From positions 7,837,501 to 7,901,500 of the forward strand of contig NZ_CP034235.1 of assembly GCF_009728935.1 (NCBI RefSeq): a DNA stretch of 64,000 nucleotides, written 5' to 3'. The notes under the pieces are model-generated. The model did not search any database, was not told the DNA's origin, and saw only the letters and a list, made by a program, of their open reading frames with translations. Positions 8,102-17,423 of the stretch are shown one piece after another (the first letter of the stretch is position 1; each line of letters begins with the position of its first letter). Source of the DNA: Paenibacillus psychroresistens (GTDB lineage Bacteria > Bacillota > Bacilli > Paenibacillales > NBRC-103111). A program made the translations under genes and the position numbers.

Positions 8102-8935
8102 TTAGCCTTTAAGTGCCCCAGAGGTAAGACCGCTAATAAACTGCTTCTGAAAAACAATAAACATCGCTATAACAGGCAGAGTTGTAATAACAAGCGCTGC
8201 AAATAATTTATTAAAATCCATCATGCCCCACATGCCTTTAAAGTTGCTTAAGGCTAAAGTGATCGTACGCAAATGCGGATTATTGATAACGATTAAAGCT
8301 AGCGGAAATTCATTCCAAACCGTCATAAATTGTAGAATAATTACAGTCGCTAAACCCGGTCTCGATAAAGGCAGCATAATTTTGTATATAAGCTGCAGCC
8401 GATTGGCGCCGTCAATACCTGCGCTTTCTTCCAACTCAAACGGAATGGCTCTTAAAAATGCAGTCATTAGAAAAATCGAAATAGGCAGGCCTATAGCGAT
8501 ATACGGTAAAATTAAGCCCCATAAGGAATCAAGCAAATGCAACATTTTCTCAATTCGATAAAGCGGGATCAGGATAATTTGGATCGGCAGCAGCATGGTC
8601 GAAATAAAAAGCGTCAAAATAAGCTTTCGACCTCTAAATTCAATTCTGGCTAGCGCATAAGAAGCGAGATAGCAAAAAATCACAATAAACAGCAGTGTAA
8701 CCACGGTAACAAATGCCGTATTCCACATCGCATTGCCGATTTTGCCAACCGTCCAAGCTTTCGAAAAATTAGACCATAAAAACTCTTGCGGAACAATACT
8801 CCATGGTCTTGCAAACATATCCTTCTGATCCTTCAACGAAACGCCAAGCATCCAGAGCAGCGGATACAATATCGTAAGCGAGAATATGAAAAGCACGAGA
8901 ATACGCAGCAATTTATATAAGGGATTTGCTTTCAA
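8102..8935 (-). CDS. Sugar ABC transporter permease (MalG/CUT1 type)
   Basis: The 277-residue protein has six predicted membrane helices. The CUT1 EAA loop, E-S-A-G-I-D-G-A-N-R-L-Q-L, is the docking site for the ATPase. The start is TTG at 8935 with GAGAGGTG upstream. It pairs with the MalF-like permease 16 bp upstream. No ATPase is encoded here, so a shared MsmX-type ATPase is expected, as is common for Firmicute CUT1 importers. Confidence 0.93.
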   Translation of the reverse strand: MKANPLYKLLRILVLFIFSLTILYPLLWMLGVSLKDQKDMFARPWSIVPQEFLWSNFSKAWTVGKIGNAMWNTAFVTVVTLLFIVIFCYLASYALARIEFRGRKLILTLFISTMLLPIQIILIPLYRIEKMLHLLDSLWGLILPYIAIGLPISIFLMTAFLRAIPFELEESAGIDGANRLQLIYKIMLPLSRPGLATVIILQFMTVWNEFPLALIVINNPHLRTITLALSNFKGMWGMMDFNKLFAALVITTLPVIAMFIVFQKQFISGLTSGALKG

Positions 8936-8951
8936 TACGATTCACCTCTCT

Positions 8952-9839
8952 TTAATCGCGCTGATCTTTTTCCATAATTCTAAGGTGAATAAAAGTTATG
9001 ACAAGAATGATTAGAAACAGCGCAAATGCGATGGTCGTCCCATAGCCAAAATCATTCGAAGCTCCAAATGTTTGCTTATACATGTAGGTTAGCAGCACGT
9101 TTGTCGAATTATAAGGTCCCCCATCGGTCATAACGTAAATGATATCAAAAACGTTGAAAGCTCCCATGGCGGAAATAGTAATATTCAATAAAGTGATGGT
9201 TTTTAATTGAGGCAGCGTAATATAAAATAGTTTTTGCCTAGGAGAGGCTCCATCTACCTCTGCAGCTTCATATAAATCCCGCGGAATATTCTGCAGTCCC
9301 GCTAAAAAAAGCACCATATGATAGCCCGTCCATCGCCAAATATCGACGATCATTAATGAAAGCAGTGCTGTCTTGGCTTGACCTAGCCACTGAATCGGTA
9401 CTTTTGTTATGCCTAAATGAGTTAACGCTGCATCAAGCATGCCAAAGCTTGGATTGTAAATCCATTGCCAGAGGATACCTATAGCAACAAATGACATCAC
9501 CGCCGGCATAAAAAATACTGTTCTAAAGAAGACAACCCCACGAAAAGCCCCATTTAATAAAAGTGCTATTACTAGAGCAAAGAAAACTTTGCCTATGACA
9601 GTTCCAAAGGCATAATAAATATTATGTTTTAAAGCCAGATAAAACTCCGCATCCTTCAACAATGCTAAATAATTGTGCAGACCCATGTACTTCATCTCGC
9701 CAAAGCCATCCCAATGATGCAAAGAAATCCAAAATTCATAGGCAAAGGGAATCAATACAAAAACAAGAAACAAAAGGAGTGCCGGAAACAATAATATATA
9801 AGCGGTCAATGTATTTCTTATTTTTTGGGTCAACTCCAC
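8952..9839 (-). CDS. Sugar ABC transporter permease (MalF/UgpA type)
   Basis: The 295-residue protein has six transmembrane helices and the EAA loop Y-E-A-A-E-V-D-G-A-S-P-R-Q-K. The frame opens at GTG 9839, very close to GGAGG. A TTG at 9833 has a better spacing of 9 bp, so the true start may be two codons later. It is the first permease after the binding protein and forms the channel together with the gene at 8102. Confidence 0.92.
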   Translation of the reverse strand: MELTQKIRNTLTAYILLFPALLLFLVFVLIPFAYEFWISLHHWDGFGEMKYMGLHNYLALLKDAEFYLALKHNIYYAFGTVIGKVFFALVIALLLNGAFRGVVFFRTVFFMPAVMSFVAIGILWQWIYNPSFGMLDAALTHLGITKVPIQWLGQAKTALLSLMIVDIWRWTGYHMVLFLAGLQNIPRDLYEAAEVDGASPRQKLFYITLPQLKTITLLNITISAMGAFNVFDIIYVMTDGGPYNSTNVLLTYMYKQTFGASNDFGYGTTIAFALFLIILVITFIHLRIMEKDQRD

Positions 9840-9861
9840 TTACCTCCTATCTGTATAAATA

Positions 9862-9895
9862 GAGGGGGGGATGCAATCTGCGCATCCCTCCTCCT
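9862..9895 (-). terminator. Intercistronic hairpin after the binding-protein gene
   Basis: A G/C-rich inverted repeat (GAGGGGGGGATGC against GCATCCCTCCTC) sits between the binding-protein stop and the first permease. There is no clear T tract, so it may protect the 5' transcript or partly attenuate it, giving more binding protein than permease. Confidence 0.5.
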
Positions 9896-9917
9896 ATCTA
9901 CTTACGGATGACTTGCT

Positions 9918-11273
9918 TTACTTAGTGCTGTCAAAATCATAGCCGCCTGCTTTTATTTTATCGTATACCGCTTGGATTTTAGCCATAGCGTCCTTAGCCG
10001 AAACCATTTGACCGACAACTGCTTGAATTTCGATTTGGAACTCCTCTGTAATTTCCTTTGGCCAGTACCAGTCTAAGAAAGTTACAGTTACAGGAACATG
10101 CTTATCTTTAAGCGCAGCAACTACAGCATTGCCTTTAGTAGGTATGTTCTTGTTGGCAGGAAGCGCCATTCCACTGATATCTACATATTTTTGATGGACG
10201 GCATCCGAAGTAAAGTACTCAATTAATTTAACAGCAAGGTCTTTTTTCTCCGGGGCTACCTTGGCATATAAAGCGACACCATCTCCGCCAGCTCCCGTCA
10301 TTTGTACCTTGGTTCCAGCTTTAACAGTTGGGAACAAGGCTACATCCAGTTTATCGGCGATACCCTTGCTGAAGCCATCCAATTCCCAGCTGCCGCCATA
10401 GAACATAGCCGCTTTCTCGGCAATGAACAACGCACGGGCTGCATCCATATTGGTTCCATTCACACCATCTTGGAGAATTTTGTCTTTGCCAAACTTCCCA
10501 AGCTCCTCCATCGCTTCAACAAAATCAGGATCTGTAAACTTGGCTTTACCCTGCAGAGCTGCAAAAGTACGATTAACAGAATCATTTCCAGAAGCTTGAG
10601 CGAAGGTTTCAAAATACCACATTGGCCACATGAACTTATCTCCACCGCCAAAGGCAATGGGAGCAATTCCGTTTTTATTGAACTCTTTGGATACAGCAGT
10701 CAGCTCATCAAAGGTAGTCGGCACCTTTAGATTATATTTTTCGAATAGCGATTTATTGTAATATAAGGCGCTTGTCGTTGCTCCGCTCCAAGGCAATGCA
10801 TATAGCTTGCCCCCATAAGTATAAGTATCTAATGCACTTTGATTAAAACGATCCGCAGGTGCTTTAATCTCATTCGTCAAATCAGCTATTAAGCCTTTAG
10901 AGTAAAAGGTGCGGATGAATTGCCCATTTGTAAAAAGCACATCCATGGGTTCATTTCCTTGAGCTGAAATCGTAAATTTTTGCAAGAAGTCACTGGACTT
11001 GATCGATACAATTTGTAAATTCACATTGTTTTCCTTTTTGAAATCGCCAAACAGCTGGTCGGCTTTCGCCTCATCGCCAAATACATTCTGATCATCTTGT
11101 GCATAAACAATTAAAGTTTGCTTCTTGCCGCTATCTGGGGCTTTCGTTGATGTTGCGTCCGGATTTGCCGCATCTGATGCTTCGTCTTTATTCCCGCTGC
11201 CGCAGGCAGTTAACACCATAAGACACATAACTATCAATAAAACCAATCCGTTGCGCTTAGCTGATTTAAACAT
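9918..11273 (-). CDS. Sugar-binding lipoprotein of an ABC importer (CUT1, family 1)
   Basis: This 451-residue extracellular solute-binding protein has a lipobox L-T-A-C-G at about residues 21-25 and a Ser/Thr/Asp-rich linker. The mature protein resembles SBP_bac_1, with motifs such as Y-A-L-P-W-S-G-A-T-T-S-A-L-Y-Y-N-K near the ligand site. It should be tethered to the outer face of the membrane and deliver an oligosaccharide to the two permeases downstream. GGAGGGTC precedes the ATG. It diverges from the AraC gene across about 185 bp that contain a cre-like site. Confidence 0.93.
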   Translation of the reverse strand: MFKSAKRNGLVLLIVMCLMVLTACGSGNKDEASDAANPDATSTKAPDSGKKQTLIVYAQDDQNVFGDEAKADQLFGDFKKENNVNLQIVSIKSSDFLQKFTISAQGNEPMDVLFTNGQFIRTFYSKGLIADLTNEIKAPADRFNQSALDTYTYGGKLYALPWSGATTSALYYNKSLFEKYNLKVPTTFDELTAVSKEFNKNGIAPIAFGGGDKFMWPMWYFETFAQASGNDSVNRTFAALQGKAKFTDPDFVEAMEELGKFGKDKILQDGVNGTNMDAARALFIAEKAAMFYGGSWELDGFSKGIADKLDVALFPTVKAGTKVQMTGAGGDGVALYAKVAPEKKDLAVKLIEYFTSDAVHQKYVDISGMALPANKNIPTKGNAVVAALKDKHVPVTVTFLDWYWPKEITEEFQIEIQAVVGQMVSAKDAMAKIQAVYDKIKAGGYDFDSTK

Positions 11274-11298
11274 TGATTGACCCTCCAGTAAATCTGTT

Positions 11299-11312
11299 TT
11301 TAAGCGCTTTCA
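11299..11312 (-). promoter_or_regulatory. cre-like catabolite repression site
   Basis: On the minus strand the sequence reads TGAAAGCGCTTAAA, one mismatch from the CcpA consensus TGWNANCGNTNWCA. It lies just upstream of the binding-protein ribosome binding site, where CcpA could block the operon when preferred sugars are present. Confidence 0.55.
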
Positions 11313-11457
11313 TCTCGCTTATATCTTAATCTTACTCGGTAAATCCGATTATGAAAATTAACTATATTGCCAACAAATCACAGGTATCCTGTTATTTTCA
11401 TTTAACACCTTAAATCTATTGCTGTTTCTATTAGGTTGAATTAGTATAGATAATGGG

Positions 11458-12345
11458 GTGAATATGATGGCTAATATTAGTTTTACCGAATTCAAGCACG
11501 CGATTTTTTATTTAAAGAAACCTCCTATACTGATTGGTTGCGGGCAAATCCAAGATGAACCCCATCTTTATTTTCCATCGCATAAGCATGATAATTATAG
11601 TGAGGTCATCTTTATTACAGAAGGCGAAGGCGAATTCATCGTTAATAACCAACGGTATCATGTACAAAAGGGCGATATCGCTATTTTTAATAAAGGCGTC
11701 AATCATGAAGAGTTTTCAAATCCGGCTAATCCCTTGCAAACTTATTATTGCATGATTGGAAACATCAGCATTGATGGTTTAAAAGAAGGCGACTTAATCC
11801 CCAGAACCATACCGCCTATTCTATCAAACAACGAGTACTCCTACAAAGTCGAATATTATCTATCTGAAATTTTCAACGAATGCAAGCATGAAGCCATCGG
11901 CTATCAAACCGTTTGCCATAATTTGTTGACCTCTTTAATTATTCTGATACTGAGAATTCTTAACCATCTTCATCAGCTGCATACCCTTAATAAAACGTAT
12001 TCCATAGGACAAATCATCATGGAATACATCAATGAGAACTATATGAAGGAAGTAACACTTAAAGAAATTGCCAAAACCTTTCATTTGAGCCAGCATTATA
12101 TCTCTCATTTATTTAAGAATGAAACGGGCGACTCTCCAATTAATTATTTAATTACCCGCCGAATTGACGAAGCTAAAAAGCTGCTGCTTTCCTCGAATAA
12201 GACCATATCAGAAATTGCGAAGCTTGTGGGCTATGAAAATGCGAACTATTTTAATGAAATTTTTCGAAAAACGACCCAAACCTCCCCTAGTGTCTATCGT
12301 AAAACAATCAAAGAAAGCATTATTAAATTCGATACCTTTGATTGA
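11458..12345 (+). CDS. AraC-family transcriptional regulator with cupin sensor domain
   Basis: The protein has about 293-295 residues. The N-terminal ~150 form an AraC-binding-type cupin: H-K-H-D-N-Y-S-E-V-I-F-I, G-E-G-E-F and Q-K-G-D-I-A-I-F-N-K-G-V-N-H. The C-terminal ~100 contain the double helix-turn-helix (L-K-E-I-A-K-T-F-H-L-S, then I-S-E-I-A-K-L-V-G-Y-E-N-A-N-Y-F). The start may be GTG 11458, ATG 11464 or ATG 11467; the last fits the GGGG site best. It diverges from the sugar importer and precedes the secreted protein at 12477. It is therefore the likely local activator, with the imported sugar as probable ligand. Confidence 0.92.
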   Translation: MNMMANISFTEFKHAIFYLKKPPILIGCGQIQDEPHLYFPSHKHDNYSEVIFITEGEGEFIVNNQRYHVQKGDIAIFNKGVNHEEFSNPANPLQTYYCMIGNISIDGLKEGDLIPRTIPPILSNNEYSYKVEYYLSEIFNECKHEAIGYQTVCHNLLTSLIILILRILNHLHQLHTLNKTYSIGQIIMEYINENYMKEVTLKEIAKTFHLSQHYISHLFKNETGDSPINYLITRRIDEAKKLLLSSNKTISEIAKLVGYENANYFNEIFRKTTQTSPSVYRKTIKESIIKFDTFD

Positions 12346-12433
12346 AACGAATGACAGGATAGTGTAGTTAAGTGAACAGCTTATTGGATTATCAACCATG
12401 TAAATCAATGGTATGATCTTTAAAGTCGACAGC

Positions 12434-12447
12434 TGTAAGCGCTATCA
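12434..12447 (+). promoter_or_regulatory. cre site upstream of the secreted modular protein
   Basis: TGTAAGCGCTATCA matches the CcpA consensus TGWNANCGNTNWCA at every defined position. It lies 29 bp before the start codon of the gene at 12477, fitting catabolite repression by CcpA. Confidence 0.75.
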
Positions 12448-12476
12448 AAACTAGATGAATATAGGAGGAATATATT

Positions 12477-14759
12477 ATGACACCAGCAAGATATGGAAGC
12501 CGCATTTTCTTCACAGCTTTATTATTGTTCATTCTCCAATTTGTAATACAGACCCCTGATCAAGCACAAGCAGCAGGCAGTCCCATTACCATGGCTGGCT
12601 TTGGACAAACGGTCGTTCCTGGAGGAAATGAAGGAGATACCTGGGATTCAACCTGGCGAGCCAACGGCACCACCTTCTTACAAAATAATGATGGTTATGG
12701 CTGGGGTGGCAGCAACACCTCCCAACACGATCGCATCTCGCAATTTAACGGATCACCTGACACACCTTCAACCATATCGGGCTCGAATATCAGCTCTTTT
12801 CTTGGCAGCACTTATTCCACCAGCATTTATGAGGTTGATGGCGCTTTATACCATATCATTTGTTATAGCAGCCAGGTTCCTGGGAATTGGGTATTCCGCA
12901 ATCCGAGCTTGCTGAAATCAACGGATGGCGGAGCAACCTGGATTAATATTAGCGGTCAAACCAACACCTTGCCCGGCGATAATGCTGCTTCCAGCACCTT
13001 CCCTAGCGGCTGGGGCGAGGTTAATTTTGTTAAATATGGTCAGGGTGGTGCAGCTCCTAATATAGATAATGCTCAGACCTATGTATATTTAACAAATCCA
13101 GATGAGGCCAATGATCATTTATATTTAGCCCGCATCTTAAGATCCGATTTATCAGCATGGACAACCACTTTCGATAAAACCAAGATTCAGTATTATGCAG
13201 GCGGTGCTGGAGCTACTTGGTCTTCAAGCGCGGCAAGTGCAGTATCAATCTACGACGGCAAGAACTCACCTACGGCTATGGTTTACAACTACGGATTGGA
13301 TCGCTATGTTATGACATCGTTCAAAAGTGATAGCTGGTTGAGCCCACCCATAGATAGCACGATTCGTATGCACGAAGCTCCCAACCCTTGGGGACCGTGG
13401 ACAACCATTCTTGAAGAAAATGGAAATAATAAGAATGGCGACAACCTCACATGGGCTTATCTTATGCAGAGCTTCACCAGCAATGGCGGCAAGAAAATGT
13501 GGGCAACCACATCAGGGAGAAGTCCATATGGGCTGCAGCTGCTGCCCGTATATTTCACAACGAATCCCGTTCAATCCTTTGAAGCTGAAACCTCATCTGC
13601 TTTAACTGGCGTAACTACTTCAACCAGTGTAGCGGGCTATACGGGAAGCGGATATGTTACAGGCTTTGATAGTGTAGGCGATAAAGCTGAATTTACTGTG
13701 AATGCGGCAACTGCTGGCTCACATATTCTCAAGATACGCTACAATACGAGTGCTTATCAGAGTATTAGTTTTTATGTAAATGGTGTTAAATTAGATACAT
13801 TAAAGCTGGGGAAATCCCAGCAGGTCTATGCTACTTGGACAGAGCTTACGATGTTTGCTTGGCTTACAGCGGGTAATAATACAATAACCTATAAGTACGA
13901 TTCGGGAAACAGCGGTAATGTTAATCTGGATAAATTGTCATTGGCACTCTATTCCACTACCCCTGGCTTGCTGCCTGGACCTTATCCGGGATCTCCTACT
14001 ACGACGGATGATGGTGATGCGGGGATTACTTACTCCGGTACTTGGGGCAGCATTCCATCGGGAGGTTATTATAACGGCTCCGTGCATTATTCGAATGCAT
14101 CCGGAAATTATGCTCAATATGGATTTACAGGCACAAGCGTTAAATGGATGGGCGCGAAGAATAACGATCATGGAAAAGCTGACATTTATATGGATGGTGT
14201 CCTCGATGCAACCATCGATACGTACTCGGCAACCTTCGATAAGCAGCAGATTCTTTATACGAAAACAGGTTTAAGCAGTGGCTCCCACACCATTAAAATT
14301 CAGCTGCGGAGCGATAAGAATGCGGCTTCCAGCGGTTATTACACAGATGTGGATGCATTCATTACTGTTCCAGGAGCTACTGCGACAACGTTAGATGATA
14401 ACAATGCTGGAATCACTTATTCCGGAGCTTGGAGTACTACAACTACAGCTGGATACTATAACAGCACCTTGCATTATGCCAATACTTCTGGAGCTTATGC
14501 CCAATACACCTTTACTGGAACAGGAATTCAATGGATTGGGGCAAGGAGCAACGATCATGGAAAAGTAGACATTTATATCGATGGTGTCTTTAATTCAACC
14601 TTAGATACTTATTCTTCTACCTTTGATAAGCAGCAAACGCTTTTCTCAATTGCAGGTTTAGCTAGCGGCTCACATACGATTAAAATACAGCTGCGCAGTG
14701 ACAAAAACGCTTCCTCCAGCAACTACTATACGGATGTAGATGCTTTTATCGTAAGCTAA
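12477..14759 (+). CDS. Secreted modular carbohydrate-active protein (propeller-like core, CBM, two tandem C-terminal modules)
   Basis: The 760-residue protein is preceded by GGAGGAAT. A signal peptide ends near residue 33 (A-Q-A-A-G). Residues ~35-360 resemble a five-bladed propeller of the DUF4185/GH43-like kind, with repeats such as S-L-L-K-S-T-D-G-G-A-T-W. Residues ~365-490 look like a CBM6/CBM35 module, starting S-F-E-A-E and ending V-N-L-D-K-L-S-L. The last ~240 residues are two copies of one ~120-residue module (A-G-I-T-Y-S-G, N-D-H-G-K, D-V-D-A-F-I), probably also carbohydrate-binding. It most likely binds or trims an external polysaccharide whose products enter through the adjacent importer. 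No catalytic triad could be assigned with confidence. Confidence 0.78.
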   Translation: MTPARYGSRIFFTALLLFILQFVIQTPDQAQAAGSPITMAGFGQTVVPGGNEGDTWDSTWRANGTTFLQNNDGYGWGGSNTSQHDRISQFNGSPDTPSTISGSNISSFLGSTYSTSIYEVDGALYHIICYSSQVPGNWVFRNPSLLKSTDGGATWINISGQTNTLPGDNAASSTFPSGWGEVNFVKYGQGGAAPNIDNAQTYVYLTNPDEANDHLYLARILRSDLSAWTTTFDKTKIQYYAGGAGATWSSSAASAVSIYDGKNSPTAMVYNYGLDRYVMTSFKSDSWLSPPIDSTIRMHEAPNPWGPWTTILEENGNNKNGDNLTWAYLMQSFTSNGGKKMWATTSGRSPYGLQLLPVYFTTNPVQSFEAETSSALTGVTTSTSVAGYTGSGYVTGFDSVGDKAEFTVNAATAGSHILKIRYNTSAYQSISFYVNGVKLDTLKLGKSQQVYATWTELTMFAWLTAGNNTITYKYDSGNSGNVNLDKLSLALYSTTPGLLPGPYPGSPTTTDDGDAGITYSGTWGSIPSGGYYNGSVHYSNASGNYAQYGFTGTSVKWMGAKNNDHGKADIYMDGVLDATIDTYSATFDKQQILYTKTGLSSGSHTIKIQLRSDKNAASSGYYTDVDAFITVPGATATTLDDNNAGITYSGAWSTTTTAGYYNSTLHYANTSGAYAQYTFTGTGIQWIGARSNDHGKVDIYIDGVFNSTLDTYSSTFDKQQTLFSIAGLASGSHTIKIQLRSDKNASSSNYYTDVDAFIVS

Positions 14760-14776
14760 GGTTAAAAAAACAACAC

Positions 14777-14818
14777 ATAAAAGCGCTCACTAGCAGCAAT
14801 AGCTAGGGTGCGCTTTTA
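14777..14818 (+). terminator. Terminator after the secreted modular protein
   Basis: Long inverted repeat with arms AAAAGCGC and GCGCTTTT plus inner CTAGC/GCTAG pairing, placed 17 bp after the stop. The T run is short. It may also serve the converging spore-protein gene. Confidence 0.7.
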
Positions 14819-14839
14819 TACTACGTAGATGTGAACTCA

Positions 14840-15127
14840 CTATCTCGATTGGCCGGCTAATTGCTCTTTAGCTATCTTTATCATTTCACGTACCATGGTT
14901 CCGCCGATTCTCCCGCCGACCTGCCCTGCACTTTTAGTCGAAAGATGACCATTATCCCCTGTATTATTCAAGGGAATTCCCATTCTCTTGGCCACTTCAT
15001 ATTTAACATCGTCTGGCCTCAGAGGATTTACTGAATAGCCCTCGCGCTGCATAACCGCCACTTTAAAAGCATCTAAACCTTGCTGAGCTCCAGGTACTAA
15101 AAGTCGTCTGCTGCTTCTTCTACTCAT
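14840..15127 (-). CDS. Small acid-soluble spore protein, alpha/beta type
   Basis: The 95-residue protein has the alpha/beta SASP pattern. It has Q-G-L-D-A-F-K near the N-terminus and a Y-E-V-A-K-R-M-G-I stretch matching the GPR protease cleavage region. The conserved DNA-binding half follows (S-A-G-Q-V-G-G-R-I-G-G-T-M-V-R-E-M-I). These proteins coat DNA in the forespore and protect it from UV and heat. AAAAGGGGTG precedes the ATG. It is longer than the typical 60-75 residues because of an Arg/Ser-rich N-terminal extension. Forespore sigma-G control would be expected, though I did not identify a sigma-G promoter. Confidence 0.93.
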   Translation of the reverse strand: MSRRSSRRLLVPGAQQGLDAFKVAVMQREGYSVNPLRPDDVKYEVAKRMGIPLNNTGDNGHLSTKSAGQVGGRIGGTMVREMIKIAKEQLAGQSR

Positions 15128-15169
15128 AGAAACACCCCTTTTAGTTAGTATGAAACAGGGCTTGATATT

Positions 15170-15382
15170 CTATGCATCCTTCGAGTAATGATAGTCGCGA
15201 TACTTCTGAGGCGTGCTGCCAACCATTTTTTTAAACAGATAGGTAAAATAGGCTGAGGTCTGAATACCCACCTGATCTGCAACCTCATATACCTTGATAT
15301 TCGGGTTAATTCTCTTACAAACGATACTATATAACAACGATTGGATTTTCATCGTTTTGATTGGAGAAAAGGATAAATTCAT
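15170..15382 (-). pseudogene. C-terminal remnant of an AraC/YesN-type regulator
   Basis: The 70 codons cover only the second helix-turn-helix and end of an AraC domain (V-Y-E-V-A-D-Q-V-G-I-Q-T-S-A-Y-F-T-Y-L-F-K-K, then T-P-Q-K-Y-R). The first helix-turn-helix and any sensor or receiver domain are missing upstream, and no ribosome binding site precedes the ATG. It is probably a decayed regulator. Confidence 0.65.
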
Positions 15383-15568
15383 TGAACCTATAATAATCGC
15401 TATTTTTCAGCATTTTATATAGACAGACTGCGTAAAGACGTTATACTTAATATAGTTCTAATTTGCTAGATGGGAACATTATTATAAATGATTTAACGAA
15501 GCCCGAAAACTAAACGTAACTATGATAATAGCTGCGAACCAATAGCTTTCACAATATTATATTTAGGT

Positions 15569-15599
15569 GGTTAATGGGTAACAATTATGCCCGTTAACC
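15569..15599 (+). other. Hairpin in the leader of the diguanylate cyclase gene
   Basis: Arms GGTTAATGGG (15569-15578) and CCCGTTAACC (15590-15599) pair with one G-U, 40 bp before the start codon. It does not match the c-di-GMP-I riboswitch motif. The rest of the 15383-15638 interval shows nothing further. Confidence 0.4.
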
Positions 15600-15638
15600 G
15601 TATAAAAGGACCACTAACAATGAAGAAGGTGTAAAGCA

Positions 15639-17306
15639 ATGGGCCTTTTAGTATGGTTTGATTTACTGTTGTTCTTTCTTTTGTTTGCTTTATTTGTATA
15701 CATAATGGCTTCTGTTACTATTACCAACCTACATAAAATCTATCTAATCTTTCATTTTTCGATGATGGTGTGGCCTTTTTGCCAGTTTGCTATTCAAACA
15801 ACAGATAAGCCTCAGTTTCAATTATTTTACGTTAAGCTTGCTTTTGTTGATACGGCTTTAATATCTGCTGGATGGCTTGTTTTCACGATTTTTTTAATCG
15901 GGCATTCTTCATTTCTCCGCCGAAAGATAGCTTTATTGCTTTTCAGTCCAGCCCTATTACTTCCATTAGGTGCAATATTCAATCCAAACGGTTTGTTCGT
16001 CCTTCCAGTGAATGGGGGTTACTACGAGCGATCCTATGGTATCCTTTTCTGGATTAACTTTATTATCTTGATTAGCTACATTATCGCATCCCTTTATATT
16101 ATGTTTCGCACAGTAAAATCAACCAAATCACTTCGGATCAAAAACCAAATTAAACATGTGCTACAAGGTATTTTAGTGTTGTTTATATTCATAATACTGG
16201 ACATAATACTCAATGTGATCTTGGCCCAATATCTGCCCATCATTCCTGGATTAACCTCACTAGGCATTTTGATATCTGCTGTTTTCTTTGTCATTGCCAT
16301 TCATCGTGATAAAGTATTTGATATTGTCACCATCGCTCATCAAGATATTATTGATACTTTGGCACTAGGGATTCTGGTCCTTAATGAGGATGAAACGGTT
16401 GTTGAGATTAATCAGTCGCTGCTTCCCCATATCAGCTTACAAATAGGTGACCATTTTGAAATTGAGGCTTATTTGCCTCATGTAGAAATTGTTAGTAATA
16501 CCGATTCATTCCTAGATACCTACCGAAATCATCCTGGGAAGAAAGCAGAAATCGAATTGGTTTACACAACTAATGAAAGACGTCATGTCATTATACAAGC
16601 AGCACCCATCATGGTTAGCGGCACCCGAGTTGGACGCATTGTTACTATTCAGAATATAAGCGAGCTTCGCCGCCTCATTGATGAAACAAAACTTCAGAAT
16701 GAAATCCTGCAAGAACGCAATCAATCGTTAATTTTGATCCAAGAGGAGCTTTTCCAGACGAACCAGAAACTCGAACAAATGGCGTTAACCGACAGCATGA
16801 CGGGTTGTTATAATCGGCATTACCTAACGCAGCAGCTAGAGCATGAAGTGATGATGAATATAAGGTACCAAATCCCTTTTGCGATCTTTCTATTGGATAT
16901 AGATTTTTTTAAATTAGTTAATGACAATTACGGACATTTGGTTGGCGATGAAGTCATATGCAGCACGGTAGATGCGATTAAAGAGACCTTGCGGAGAACG
17001 GACATTCTAGCCCGTTATGGCGGAGAAGAGTTTATGATTTACTTACCGCATACGACTCCGCTGCAAGCAAGCTTCTTGGCTGAACGAGTCAAATCTGCTG
17101 TTGAAAAAAACAAAATAATGGCTGAAAATGTAGCCCATTCTTTATCCATTACAATCAGTATGGGAATCGTATCGATTGAATCTTTTGAAATGGAGAATTT
17201 AGAAACGCCAAAAACCTATTTAAACGAATTGTTTGAATCTGTAGACAAGGCCTTATACCAAGCTAAAAATGAAGGACGCAACCGCATCGTTAGTATCGTT
17301 CGTTAA
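15639..17306 (+). CDS. Membrane diguanylate cyclase (7TM sensor, PAS-like, GGDEF)
   Basis: The 555-residue protein starts with about seven hydrophobic helices (residues 1-~225), like the N-terminal sensor of 7TM histidine kinases. A PAS-like region (~240-345), a short coiled coil (~345-380) and a GGDEF domain follow. The active-site loop reads Y-G-G-E-E-F, and D-I-D-F-F-K-L-V-N-D and G-H-L-V-G-D are present, so synthesis of cyclic di-GMP from two GTP is expected. No inhibitory RxxD site was noticed. It starts at ATG after GAAGGTG. The gene stands alone between a spore-protein region and a converging SLH protein; its signal is unknown. Confidence 0.92.
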   Translation: MGLLVWFDLLLFFLLFALFVYIMASVTITNLHKIYLIFHFSMMVWPFCQFAIQTTDKPQFQLFYVKLAFVDTALISAGWLVFTIFLIGHSSFLRRKIALLLFSPALLLPLGAIFNPNGLFVLPVNGGYYERSYGILFWINFIILISYIIASLYIMFRTVKSTKSLRIKNQIKHVLQGILVLFIFIILDIILNVILAQYLPIIPGLTSLGILISAVFFVIAIHRDKVFDIVTIAHQDIIDTLALGILVLNEDETVVEINQSLLPHISLQIGDHFEIEAYLPHVEIVSNTDSFLDTYRNHPGKKAEIELVYTTNERRHVIIQAAPIMVSGTRVGRIVTIQNISELRRLIDETKLQNEILQERNQSLILIQEELFQTNQKLEQMALTDSMTGCYNRHYLTQQLEHEVMMNIRYQIPFAIFLLDIDFFKLVNDNYGHLVGDEVICSTVDAIKETLRRTDILARYGGEEFMIYLPHTTPLQASFLAERVKSAVEKNKIMAENVAHSLSITISMGIVSIESFEMENLETPKTYLNELFESVDKALYQAKNEGRNRIVSIVR

Positions 17307-17326
17307 GATTACAATAGCATTACGGC

Positions 17327-17375
17327 AAAAAAATAGGCGAACGCTTCGCGGTTAATCCCGGGAAGCGTTCGCCTA
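17327..17375. terminator. Bidirectional terminator between the GGDEF and SLH genes
   Basis: The 14-bp arms TAGGCGAACGCTTC and GAAGCGTTCGCCTA (17334-17347 and 17362-17375) sit between converging genes. The minus strand has a run of seven T after the stem; the plus side has a weaker tract. Confidence 0.85.
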
Positions 17376-17423
17376 TAAAATTGTGTATCCGCAACTCAAC
17401 TAATTATCTATTAAGTAAGATAT

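Noticed and set aside
12164..12408. Small overlapping open frames at the AraC 3' end
   Set aside because: They lie in other frames of a well-supported AraC gene, without ribosome binding sites or recognisable domains.
15383..15638. c-di-GMP riboswitch before the GGDEF gene
   Set aside because: The leader lacks the conserved loops of the known c-di-GMP riboswitch classes; only a simple hairpin is visible.
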